From positions 113,501-177,500 of the forward strand of contig NW_026112147.1 in the NCBI RefSeq assembly GCF_024679095.1: 64,000 nucleotides of DNA. The letters run 5' to 3'. Under the pieces are notes generated by a model. That model had not been told where the DNA came from and ran no database searches. It worked only from the letters and a program-made list of their open reading frames with translations. This document shows, in pieces, positions 1-15,600 of the stretch (position 1 is the first letter of the stretch; each line of letters starts with the position of its first letter). The DNA comes from Eriocheir sinensis. Its lineage: Eukaryota; Arthropoda; Malacostraca; Decapoda; Varunidae. A program made the translations under genes and the position numbers.

Positions 1-3000
1 GATTAGTGCTGTACATCCTTTCACTAGCATAGTTATAACACCTCCAAGCTTCTCTGCAGCACATGCCACCTTCTGATTCCCAAGCAAAGAGCTTGAGAGT
101 GCCACCTTCCTATTGGTTCAGATTAGTGCTGTACATCCTTTCACATTCATAGTTATAACACATCCAAGCCTCTCTGCAGGACATGACACTTTCTGATTCC
201 CTAGCACAGAGCCAGAGAGTGCCACTTTCCAAAAGGGTCAGATTAGTGTAGTCGACCCTTTCATTAGCATAGTTATAACACCTCCAAGCCTCTCAGCAGC
301 ACATGACACCTTCTAATTCCCTAGCACTGAGCTTGAGAGTGCCACCTTCCTCAACCTTCTCCTTCCTACAGAGTTAGATTTGTGCAGTCCAGCCTTTCAC
401 TAGCATAGGTATAACACCTCCAATACTCTCTGCAGCACATGACACCTTCTGATTCCTTAGCACTGAGCCAGAGTGCCACCTACCTACAGTGCCATGAGTG
501 TAGTCCAGCTTTTCATTAGCATAGTTATAACAACTCAAATGCTCTCTGCAGGTCATGACACCGGATTTCCTTGCAATGAGCCAGAGAGTGCCACCTTCCT
601 ACTGCTGCACCGTCCTACAGGGCCAGGTTAGTGCAGTCCAGTCTTTCACTAGCATATTTATAACACCCCCAAGCCTCTCTACAGCACATGACTCCTTCTG
701 ATTTCCTACCATAAAGCTTGAGAGTGCCACCTTACTACACCTTCACCTTCTTACAGGGTCAGATTAGTGCAGTTTTGCCTTTCACTAGTTTAGTTATAAC
801 ACCACCAAGCCTCTCTGCAGCAAATGGCACCTTTTGATTCCCAAGCACAGAGCTTGAGTGCCACCTTCCTACATCTTCACCTTTCCACATGGACAGATTA
901 GTGCAGTTCAGCCTTTCACTAGTATAGTTAAACCATCTCCACGCCTCTCTGCAGCACATGACACCTTCTGATTCCCTAGCACTGAGCTTGTCAGTGCCAC
1001 CTTCCTACACCTTCACCTTCCTCTAGGGTCAGACTAGTGCAATCCAGCCTTTCACTAGCATGGATATAACACCTCCAAGCCTCTCTGCAGCACAAGACAC
1101 CTTCTAACTCACTAAAACTGAGACAGAGGGTGCCACCTACCTAGAGAGCCAGATGAGGCTCTCTGCAGCGCATGACACCTCATAATTCCCAAGCACAAAG
1201 CTTGAGAGTGCCACCATCCTACAACTCACCTTCCTACTGGGTCAGACTAGTCAGTCTAGCATTTCACTAACATAGTTATAACACCTCGAAGCTTCTCTGC
1301 AGTACATGACACCTTCTGATTCCCTATCACTGAGCCAGAGAGTGACACCTTCCTACAGGGTCAGAATAATGCAGTCGAGCCTTCACTAGCATATTTGTAA
1401 CACCTCCAAGCCTCCCTGCAGCACATGACACCTTCTGATTCCCTAGCACTGAGACAGATAATGTCACCTTCCTACAGGGTCAGAATAATGCAGTGCAGCC
1501 TTCCACTAGCATAGTTATAACACCTCTAAGCTACTCTGCAGCACATGACACCTTCTGATTCCCAAGCACTGAGACAGAAAATGCCACCTTCCTACACCTT
1601 AACCTACCTACAGGGTCAGATTAGTGCAGTCCAGCCTTCCACTAGCATAGTTATAACACCTCTAAGCTACTCTGCAGCACATGACACCTGCTGATTCCCT
1701 GGCACTGAGACAGAAAATGCCACCTTCCTACACCTTAACCTACCTACAGGGTCAGATTAGTGTAGTCCAGCCTTTCGCTGACATAATTATAACACCACCA
1801 TGCCACTCTGCAGCACATGACACCTCCTGATTCCCTAGCACTGATCCTGAGAGTGCCACCTTCCTAAAGCTTCTCCTTCCTACAGGGTCAGATTAGTGCA
1901 GTCAAGCCTTTCAATAGCATAGTTATAACACCTCAAAGCCTCTCTGCAGCACATGACACTATATATTCCCTAGCACTGAGCAACAGAGTGCCACCTTCCT
2001 ACACCTTCATTTTCCTACAGGGTCATATTAGTGCAGTCCAGCCTTACACTAGCATAGTTATGACACCTCCAAGCCTCCCTGCAGCACATGACATATGATT
2101 CCCTAGCACAGAGCCAGAGAATGCCACTTTCCTACACCTTCACATTCCTACAGGGTCAGATTAGTGTAGTCCAGCATTTCACTAGCATAGTTATAATACA
2201 TCAAAGCCTCTCTGCAGTACATGACACCTGATTCCCTAGCACAGAGCCAGAGAGTGCCACCTTCCTAAGCCTTCACCTTCCTACAGGGTCAGATTAGTGC
2301 AGTCCAGCTTTTACCTAGCATAGTTATAACACCTCCAAGCCTCTCTGCAGCACATGACACCTTCTGACTCCTTAGCACTGAGCCAGAGAGTGCCCCCTTC
2401 CTATAGGGTCAGATTAGTGCAGTCCAATATTTACCTATCATAGTTATAACACCTCCAAGCCTCTCTGCAGCACATTACACCTTATGATTCCTTAGCACTG
2501 AGCCAGAGCGTGCCACCTCCTTACACCTTCACCTCCCTACAGGGTAAGATTAGTGCAGTCCAGCCTTTCACTAGCAAAGTTATAACATCTCCAAACCTCT
2601 CTGCAACACATGAGACCTGACTCCATAGCACTGAGACAGAGAATGCCACCTTCCTACGGGGTCAGATTAGTGCGGTCCAGGCTTTCACTCGTATGGTTAT
2701 AACACCTCAAAGCTTCTCTGCAGTACATCACACCTTCTGATTCCCTTGCACTGAGCCAGAGAGTGCCACCTTCCGACACATTCACCATCCAACAGGGTCA
2801 GATTAGTGCAGTCAAGTCTGTCAGTAGCATAGTTATAAAGACTCCAAGCCTCTCTGCAACACATGACACCTTCTGATTCCCTAGCACTGAGCCAGAGAGT
2901 GCCAACTTTCTACAGGGTCAGATTAGTGAAGTCCAGTATATCACTAGCATGGTCATAACACATCCAAGTCTATTTGCAGCGCATGACACCTTTTGATTCC

Positions 3001-3690
3001 CTAGCACTGAACCAGAGAGTGCAACCTCCATACAGGGTCAAAGTAGAGCAGTCCAGCCTTTCACTAGCATAATTATAACACCTTCACACCTCTCTGCAGC
3101 ACTTGACACATTCTAATTCCTTGGCACTGAATCAGGAAATGCCATCTTCTTAAAGGGTCAGATTAGTGCAGACCAGTATTCATGAGCATAGGTAAAGCAC
3201 CTTCAAGCCACTCTGCAGCACCTGACACCTTCCGATTCCCGAGCATTGAGCCTGAGAGTGCCTTCTTCCTCCACCTTCACCTTCCTACAGGGTCAGATTT
3301 GTGCAGTCCAGCTTATCACTAGCATAATTATAACACCTCCAAGCCTCTCTGCAGCACATGACACCTTCTGATTCCCTAGAACTAACCTTGAGAGTGCAAC
3401 CTTCCTACAGGGTCAGATTAGTGCAGTCCAGCCTTTTACTGGCATAGTTATAACACCTCCAAGCCTTTCTGCAGCAGATGACACCTTCTAATTCCCAAGC
3501 ACTGCGCCAGAGTGCCACCTTCCTATAGGGTCAGATTAGTGCAGTCCAATATTTACCTATCATAGTTATAACACCTCCAAGCCTCTCTGCAGCACATGAC
3601 ACCTTATGATTCCTTAGCACTGAGCCAGAGAGTCCCACCTTCCTAAACCTTCACCTTCCTAGAGGCCCAGATTAGTGCAGATATTAGATT
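1..3690. repeat. Satellite array, ~120-137 bp unit
   Basis: About 28 head-to-tail copies. Each unit starts near GATTAGTGCAGTCCAGCC, passes through TAGTTATAACACCTCCAAGC, CTCTCTGCAGCACATGACAC and CTAGCACTGAGCCAGAG, and ends in a CCTACAGGGTCA segment. The first units begin at 1, 121 and 241, giving a 120-bp period. Longer units carry an extra ~17 bp made by a local duplication of the CACCTTCCTAC motif. Copies differ by scattered substitutions and small indels, so the array is old or only weakly homogenised. The array is open at the left window edge. Short frames inside it have no coding support. Confidence 0.95.
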
Positions 3691-6600
3691 TATTATAGTT
3701 ATTATAGCACCCAAACAACGACAGACACCACCGCCGGGCACACACACACAACAACAAACACCACCGCCGGGTACACACACACAACAACAAACACCACCGC
3801 CAAGCACACACACACAAAAACAAACACAACCGCCGGGCACACACACAACAAACACAAACACCACCGCCGCGCACACACACAACAACAAACACCACCGCCA
3901 AGCACACACACAACTACAAACACCACCGCCGGGAACACACACAACAACAAACACCACCGCCAAGCACACACACACAACAACAGACACCACCGCCAAGCAC
4001 ACACACACAACAACAGACACCACCGCCGGGCACACACACACAACAACAGACACCACCGCCGGGCACACACACACAACAACAAACACCACCGCCAGGCACA
4101 CACACACAACAACAAACACCACCGGGCACACACACACAACAACAAACACCACCGCCGGGCACACACACACAACAACAAACACCACCGCCAAGCACACACA
4201 CACAACAACAAACACCACCGCCGGGCACACACACAACAACAAACACCACCGCCTCGCACACACACACAACAACAGACACCACACACACACAACAACAGAC
4301 ACCACCGCCGGGCACACACACACAACAACAAACACCACCGCCGGGCACACACACACACAACAACAGACACCACCGCTGGGCACAAACACACAACAACAGA
4401 CACCACCGCCGGGCACAAACACACAACAACAAACATCACCGCCGGGCACAAACACACAACAACAGACACCACCGCCGGGCACAAACACACAACAACAAAC
4501 ACCACCGCCGGGCACACACACACAACAACAAACACAACCGCCAAGCACACACACACAACAACAGACACCACCGCCGGGCACACACACACAACAACAGACA
4601 CCACCGCCGGGCACACACACACAACAACAAACACTACCGCCGGGCACACGCACACAAATACAAACACCACCGCCGGGCACACACACACAACAACAAACAC
4701 CACCGCCAAGCATACACACACAACAACAAACACCACCGCCGGGCACACACATACACAACAACAAACACCACCGCCGGGCACACACACACAATAACAGACA
4801 CCACCGCCAAGCACACACACACAACAACAGACACCACCGCCGGGCACACGCACACAACAACAAACACCACCGCGGGACACACGCACACAACAACAAACCC
4901 CACCGCCGGGCACACACACACAACAACAGACAAAACCGCCGGGCACACACACACAACAACAAACACCACAGCCGAGCACACACACACAACAACAGACACC
5001 ACCGCCGGGCACACACACACAACAACAAACACCACCGCTGGGCACACGCACACAACAACAAACACCACCGCCGGGCACACACACACAACAACAGACACCA
5101 CCGCCGGGCACACACACAACAACAGACACCACCGCCGAGCACACACACAACAAGAGACACCACCGCCAGGCACACACACACAACAACAGACACCACCGCC
5201 GAGCACACACACAACAACAGACACCACCGCCTGGCACACACACAACAACAGACACCACCGCCGGGCACACTCACACAACAACAAACACCACCGCCGGGCA
5301 CACACACACAACAAAAAACACAACAGCGGGGGACACTCACACACAACAACAGACACCACAGCCGGGCACACACACACACAACAACAGACACCACCGCCGG
5401 GCACACACACAACAACAGACACCACCGCCGGGCACACACACAACAACAAACACCACCGCCGGGCACACACACACACAACAACAGACACCACCGCCGGGCA
5501 CACACACACAACAACAAACACCACCGCCAGGCACACACACACAACAACAGACACCACCGCCGGGCACACACACACAACAACAAACACCACCGCCGGGCAC
5601 ACACACACACAACAACACAACACCGCCGGGCACACACACAACAACAGACACCACCGCCAGGCACACACACACAACAACACACACCACCGCCGGGCACACA
5701 CACACAACAAGAGACACCACCGCCGGGCACACACACACAACAACAGACACCACCGCCAGGCACACACACAACAACAGACACCACCGCCGGGCACACACAC
5801 ACAACAACAGACACCACCGCCAGGCACACACACACAACAACAGACACCACCGCCGGGCACACACACAACAACAGACACCATCACTGGGCACACTCACACA
5901 ACAACACACACCACCGTCGGGGACACACACACAACAGACACCACCGCCGGGCACACACAACAACAGACAACACAGCCGGGTACACACACACAACAACAAA
6001 CACCACCGCCAGCACACACACACAACAGACACCATCGCCGGGCACACACACACAACGACAGACACCACCGCCGGGCACACACACAACAACAGACACCACC
6101 GCCGGGCACACACACAACAACAGACACACCACCGGGCACACACACAACAACAGACACCACCGCCGGGCACACACACAACAACAGACACCACCGCCGGACA
6201 CACACACAACAACAGACACCACCGCCGGGCACACACACAACAACAGACACCACCGCCGGGCACACACAGAACAACAGACACCACCGCCGGGCACACACAC
6301 AACAACAGACACCGCCGGGCACACACAGAACAACAGACACCACCGCCGGGCACACACACAGAACAACAGACACAACCGCCGGGCCAACACACACAACACC
6401 AGAAACCACCGCCGGGCAAACACACAACAACAGACACCACCGCCGGGCACACACACAACAACAGACACCACCGCCGGGCACACACAACAACAGACACCAC
6501 CGCCGGACACACACACAACAACAAACACCACCGCCGGGCACACAAACACAACAACAAACACCACCGCCGGGCACACAAACACAACAACAGACACCACCGC

Positions 6601-9600
6601 CGGGCACACAAAATCAGCAACAGACACCACCGCCGGGCACACACACAACAACAGACACCACCGCCGGGCACACACACAACAACAGACACCACCGCCGGGC
6701 ACACACACAACAACAGACACCACCGCCGGGCACACACACAACAACAGACACCACCGACGGGCACACACAGAACAACAGACACCACCGCCGGGCACACACA
6801 CACACCACACACCACCGCCGGGAACACACACAGAACACCAGACACAACCGCCGGGCCTACACACACAACAACAGACACCACCGCCGGGCACACACACAGA
6901 ACAACAGACACCACCGCCAGGCACACACACACAACAGAAAGCAACGCCGGGGACAAACACAGAACAATAGACACCACCGCCGGGCACACACACAACAACA
7001 GACACCACCGCCGGGCACACACACACAACAAACACCGCCGGGCACACACACACAACAACAGACACCACCGCCTGGCACACACACACAACAACAAACACCA
7101 CCGCCAGGCACACTCACACAACAACAGACACCACCGCCGGGCACACACACACAACAACAGACACCACCGCCGGGACACACACACACAAAAACAGACACCA
7201 CCGCCGGGCACACACACACAACAACAGACACCACCGCCGGGCACACACACACAACAACAGACACCACCGCCGGGCACACACACACAACAACAGACACCAC
7301 CGCCTGGCACACACACAAAACACCAGACACCACCGCCGGGCACACACACAACAACAGACACCACCGCCAGGCACACACAACAACAGACACCACCGCCAGG
7401 CACACACACAACAACAGACACCACCGCCGAGCACACACACACAACAACAGACACCACCGCGGGGAACTCACACACAACAACAGACACCACCGCGGTATAC
7501 ACACACACAACAGACACCACCGCCGGGCAGACACACACAAATACAGACACCACCGCCGGGCACACACACACAACAACAGACACCACCGCCAGGCACACAC
7601 ACACAACAACAGACACCACCGCCGGGCACACACACACAACAGACACCACCGCCGGGCACACACACACAACAACAAACACCACCGCCGGGCACACACACAA
7701 CAACAGACACCACCGCCGGGCACACACACAACAACAAACACCACCGCCGGGGACACACACACACCAACACACACCACCGCCGGGCACACACACAACAAAC
7801 ACCACCGCCGGGCACACACACACAACAACAGACACCACCGCCAGGCACACACACACAACAACAGACACCACCGCAGGGCACACACAACAACAGACACCAC
7901 CGCCGGGCACACACACAACAACAGACACCACCGCCGGGCACACACACAACAACAGACACCACCGCCGGGCACACACACAACAAAAGACACCACCGCCGGG
8001 CACACACAAAAACAGACACCACCGACGGGCACACACACACAACAACAGACACCACCGCCGGGCACACAGACAACAGACACCACCGCCGGCCACACACACA
8101 ACAACAGACACCACCGCCGGGCACACACACAACAACAGACACCACCGCCGGGCACACACACAACAACAGACACCACCGCCGGGCACACACACAACAACAG
8201 ACACCACCGCCGGGCACACACAACAACAGACACCACCGCCGGGCACACACACAACAACAGACACCACCGGGTACACACACACAACAACAGACACCACCGC
8301 CGGGCACACACACAACAACAGACACCACCGCCGGGCACACACACAACAACAGACACCACCGCCGGGCACACACACAACAACAGACACCACCGCCGGGCAC
8401 ACACAACAACAGACACCACCGCCAGGCACACACAACAACAGACACCACCGCCGGGCACACACACAACAACACACACCACCGCCAAGCACACACACAACAA
8501 CAGACACCACCGCCGGGCACACACACACAACAACAGACACCACCGCCGGGCACACACACACAACAACAAACACCACCGCCGGGCACACGCACACAACAAC
8601 AAACACCACCGCCGGGCACACACACAACAACAGACACCACCGCCGGGCAAACACCCACAACAACAGACACCATTGCCGAGCACACACACACATGACAGAC
8701 ACCACCGCCTGGAACACACAGAACAACAGACACCTTCGCCGACCACACACACAGAACAACAGACACCACCGCCGGGAACACACACAGAACAACAGACACC
8801 ACCGCCGGGTACACACACAGAACAACAGACACCACCGCCGGGCACACACACAGAACAACAGACACCACCGCCGCGAACACACACAGAACAACAGACACCA
8901 CCGCCGGGTACACACACAGAACAACAGACACCACCGCCGGGCACACACACAGAACAACAGACACCACCGCCAGGCACACACAGAACAACAGACACCACCG
9001 CCGAGCACACACACAGAACAACAGACACCACCGCCGGGTACACACACACAACAGACACCACCGCCGGGTACACACACAGAACAACAGACACCACCGCCGG
9101 GCACACACACATGACAGACACCACCGCCAGGAACAAACACAGAACAACAGACACCACCCGGGCACACACACAAAACAACAAACACCAACGCCGGGCACAC
9201 ACACACAACAACAAACACCACCGCCGGGCACACAAGAACACCAACAGACACCACCGCCGGGCACACACACACACAACACCACCGCCAGGCACACACACAA
9301 ACACCACCGCCGGGCACACACACACAACAACCACCACCGGGCACACGCACACAACAACAGACACCACCGCCGGGCACACACACAACAGACACCACCGCCG
9401 GGCACACACACAACAACAGACACCACCGCCGGCACACACACAACAACAGACACCACCGCCGGGTAAACACCAACAAAAGACACCACCGCCAGGCACACAC
9501 ACAGAACAACAGACACCACCGCCGTGAACACACACAGAACAACAGACACCACCGCCGGGCACACACACAACAACAGACACCACCGCCGGCACACACACAA

Positions 9601-12600
9601 CAACAGACACCACCGCCGGGCACACACACAACAACAGACACCACCGCCGGGCACACACACACAACAACAGACACCACCGCCGGGCACACACAACAAAAGA
9701 CACCACCGCCGGGCACACACACACAACAACAAACACCACCGCCAGGCACACACACACAACAACAGACACCACCGCCGGGCACACACAACAACAAACACCA
9801 CCGCCGGGCACACACACAACAACAGACACCACCGCCGGGCACACACAACAACAAACACCACCGCCAGGCACACACAACAACAGACACCACCGCCGGGCAC
9901 ACACACACAACAACAGACACCGCCTGGCACACACACACAACAACAAACCCCACCGCCGGGCACACACACACCAACAGACACCACCGCCAGGCACACACAC
10001 AACAAACACCACCGCCGGGCACACACACACAACAACAGACACCACCGCCGGGCACACACACACAACAACAGACACCACCGCCGGGCACACACACACAACA
10101 GACACCACCGCAGGGCACACCACCACCACAACAAACACCACCGCCCGGCACGCACCCACAACAAGAGAAACCAACGCGGGGCCCACACACACAACAACAG
10201 ACACCACCGCCGGGCACACACACAACAACAAACACCACAGCCGGGCACACACAACAACAGACACCACCGCCGGGCACACACACAACAACAGACACCACCG
10301 CCGTGCACACACAACAACAGACACCACCGCCAGGCACACACACACAACAACATACACCACCGCCGGGCACACACACAACAACAACAGACACCACCGCCAG
10401 GCACACACACAACAACAGACACCACCGCCGGCACACACACACAACAACAGACACCACCGCCGGGCACACACACAACAACAGACACCATCGCCAGGCACAC
10501 ACACAACAACAGACACCACCGCCGGGCACACACACAACAACAGACACCACCGCCGGGCACACACACAACAACAGACACCACCGCCAGGCACACACACAAC
10601 AACAGACACCACCGCCAGGCACACACAACAACAGACACCACCGCCGGGCACACACACAACAACAGACACCACCGCCGGGCACACACACACAACAGACACC
10701 ACCGCCAGGCACACACACAACAACAGACACCACCGCCGGGCACACACACACAACAACAGACACCACCGCCAGGCACACACACAACAACAGACACCACCGC
10801 CGGGCACACACACAACAACAGACACCACCGCCAGGCACACACACAACAACAGACACCACCGCCGGGCACACACACAACAACAGACACCACCGCCGGGCAC
10901 ACACACAACAGACACCACCGCCGGGCACACACACACAACAACAGACACCGCCAGGCACACACACAACAACAGACACCACCGCCAGGCACACACACAACAA
11001 CAGACACCACCGCCGGGCACACACACAACAACAGACACCACCGCCGGGCACACACACAACAACAAACACCACCGCCGGGCACACACACACAACAACAGAC
11101 ACCACCGCCAGGCACACACACAACAACAGACACCACCGCCAGGCACACACACAACACAGACACACCACCGCGGCACACACACAACAACAGACACCACCGC
11201 CGGGCACACACACAACAAACACCACCGCCGGGCACACACACAACAACAAACACCACCGCCGGGCACACACACAACAACAGACACCACCGCCGGGCACACA
11301 CAACAACAAACACCACCGCCGGCACACACACAACTACAAACACCACCGCCAGGCACACACACACACAACAACAAACACCACCGCCGGGCACACACACACA
11401 ACAACAGACACCACCGCCGGGCACACACACAACAACAGACACCACCGCCGGGCACACACAACAACAACACCGCCAGGCACACACACAACAACAGACACCA
11501 CCGCCGGGCACACACACACAACAACAAACACCACCGCCGGGCACACACACACCAACAAACACAACACCGCCAGGCACACACACAACAACAGACACCACCG
11601 CCGGGCACACACACAACAACAGACACCACCGCCGGGCACACACACAACAACAAACACCACCGCCGGGCACACACAACAACAGACACCACCGCCGGGCACA
11701 CACACAACAACAGACACCACCGCCGGGCACACACAACAACAAACACCACCGCCGGGCACACACACAACAACAAACACCACCGCCAGGCACACACACAACA
11801 ACAAACACCACCGCCGGGCACACACACAACAACAAACACCGCCGGGCACACACACAACAGACACCACCGCCGGGCACACACACACAACAAACACCACCGC
11901 CGGGCACACACACACAACAACAAACACCACCGCCGGGCACACACACACAACAATAGACACCACCGCCGGGCACACACACAACAACAGACACTACCGCCGG
12001 GCACACTCACAAACAACAAACACCACCGCCAGGCACACACACAACAACAAACACCACCCCCGGGCACAAGCACACAACAACAAACACCACCGCAAGGCAC
12101 ACATACACAACAACAGACACCACCGCCGGGCACACACACACAACAACAAACACCACCGCCGAGCACACACACAACAACAAACACCACCGCCAGGCACACA
12201 CACACAACAAAAACACCACCGCCGGGCACACGCACAACAACAACACCACCGCCGGGCACACACACACAACAACAAACACCACCGCCAGGCACACACACAC
12301 AACAACAAACACCACCGCCGGGCACACGCACATCAACAGACACCACCAGGCACACACACAACAACAGACACCACCGCCGGGCACACACACAACAACAAAC
12401 ACCACCGAAGGCACACACACACAACAACAAACACCACCGCCGGGCACACACACACACAACAACAGACACCACCGCCGGGCACACACACAACCACAGACAC
12501 CCCCGCCCGGCACACACACAACAACAGACACCACCGCCGGGCACACACACACAAACAAACACCACCGCCAGGCACACACACACAACAAACACCACCGCCA

Positions 12601-15600
12601 AGCAAACACACAACAACAGACACCACCGCCGGGCACACACACACAACAAAAGACACCACCGCCGGGCACACACAGAACAACAGACACCACCGCCGGGCAC
12701 ACACACAACAACAAACACCACCGCCAGGCACACACAACAACAGACAACACCACCAACCACACACACACAACAACACACACCACCCCGGCTCACACACACA
12801 CACAACAACAGACACCACCGCCAAGCACACACACACAACAACAGACACCACCGCCGGGCACACACACAACAACAGACACCACCGCCAGGCACACGCACAC
12901 AACAACAAACACCACCGCCTGGCACACACACACAACAGACACCAATGCCGGGCACACACACACAACAACAGACACCGCCCACACACACAACAACAGACAC
13001 CACCGCCGGGCACACACACAACAACAGACACCACCGCCGGGCACACACACACAACAACAAACACCACCGCCGGGCACACACACAACAACAGACACCACCG
13101 CCGGGCACACACACACAACAACAGACACCACCGCCAGGCACACACACACAACAACAAACACCACCGCCGGGCACACACACAACAACAGAACCCACCGCCG
13201 GGTACAAACACAACAACAGACACCACCGACGGGCACACACACAGAACAACAGACACCACCGCCAGGCACACACACACAACAACAGACACCACCGCCGGGC
13301 ACACACACAACAACAGACACCACCGGGCACACACACAACAACAGACACCTCCGCCGGGCACACCCACACAACAACAGACACCACTGCCGCCAGGCACACA
13401 CACAACAACAGACACCACCGCCGGGCACACACACAACAACAGACACCACCGGGCACACACACAACAACAGACACCACCGCCGGGCACACACACACAACAA
13501 ACACCACCGCCAGGCAAACACACACACCAACAGACACCCCCGCCGGGCACACACACAACAACACACACCACCGCCGGACACACACACAACAACAGACACC
13601 ACCGCCAAGCACACACACACACAACAACATACACCACCGCCGGGCACACACACACAACAACAGACACCACCGCCGGGCACACACACACAACAACAAACAC
13701 CACCGCCGGGCACACACACAACAACAGACACCACCGCCGGGCACACGCACACAACAACAGACACCAGCGCCAGGCACACGCACACACAACAACAGACACC
13801 CCCGCGGGTAACACACACAACAACAAACACCACCGCCGGGCACACGCACACAACAACAAACACCACCGCCACACACACACAACAACAGACACCACCGCCA
13901 GGCACACACACAACAACAGACACCACCGCTGGCCACACGCACACAACAACAAACACCACCGCCAAGCACACACACACACAACAACAGACACCACCGCCGG
14001 GCACACACACACAACAACAGACACCACCGCCGGGCACACACACAACGACAGACACCTACTCCGGCCACACACACACAACAACAGACACCACCGGCGGGCA
14101 CACACACAACAACAAACACCACAGCCGGGCACACACACAACAACAGACACCACCGCCGGGCACACACACAGAACAACAGACACCACCGCCGAGGACACAC
14201 ACAGAACAACATACACCACCGCCGGGCACACACACAACCACAGACACCACCGCAGGGCACACACACAACAACAGACACCACCGCCGGGCACACACACAAA
14301 AACAGACACCACCGCCGGCACACACACAGAACAACAGACACCACCGCCGGGCACACACACACAACAACAGACACCACCGCCGGGAACACACACACAACAA
14401 CAGACACCACCGCCGAGCACACACACACAACAACAGACACCACCGCCGGGCACACACACTACAACAGACACGACCGCCGGGCACACACACAACAACAGAC
14501 ACCACCGCCAAGCACAGACACACAACAACAGACACCACCGCCGGGCACACACACACAACAACAAACACCACCGCCGGGGACACACACAACAAAAAACACC
14601 AAAGCCAGGCACACACACAAAACAACAATCACCACCGCCGGGCACACACACAACAACAAACCCCACCGCCAGGGCACACACACACAACAACCACCACCGC
14701 TGGGCACACACACAACAACAAACACCACTGCTGGGCACACACACAACAACAGACACCACCGCACTGCACACACACACAACAACAGACACCACCGCCGGGC
14801 ACACACACACAACAACAGACACCACCGCCGGGCACACACACACAATAAAGGACACCACCGCCGGGCATACGTACACAACAACAAACACCACCGCCGGGCA
14901 CATACACACAACAACAGACACCACCGCCAGGCACACACACAACGACAGACACCACCGCCAGGCACACACACAACAACAGACACCACCGCCGGGCACACAC
15001 ACAACAACAGACACCACCGCCGGGCACACACACACAACAGACACCACCGCCAGGAACACACACAGAACAACAGACAACACCGCAGGGCACACACACAACA
15101 ACAGACACCACCGCCGCGTACACACACACAACAACAGTCACCACCGCCGAGCTCACCTACAGAACAACAACACCCACAGCCTATCACACCCTCACAACAA
15201 CAGACACCACCGCCGGGCACACACACACAACAACAAACACCTCCGCCGGCACACACACACAACAACAGACACCCCCGCCGCCCACACCCACAACAACAGA
15301 CACCACCGCCAAGCACACACACACAACAACAAACACCACCGCCGGGCACACACACAACAACAGACACCACCGCCGGGCACACACACAACAGACACCACCG
15401 CCAAGCACACACACAACAACAAACACCACCGCCGGGCACACACACAACAACAGACACCACCAGGCACACACACACAACAAAGACACCACCGCCAAGCACA
15501 CACACAACAACAGACACCACCGGGCACACACATTGGTACACAACAAACACCACCGCTGGGCACACACACAACAACAAACACCACCGCACAAACACAACAG

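Noticed and set aside
5337..14455. Open frames of up to ~2,500 codons on both strands in the minisatellite
   Set aside because: The repeat unit lacks stop codons, the frames overlap each other on both strands, and each frame rotates through three peptide patterns because unit length is not a multiple of three. No domain and no conserved start.
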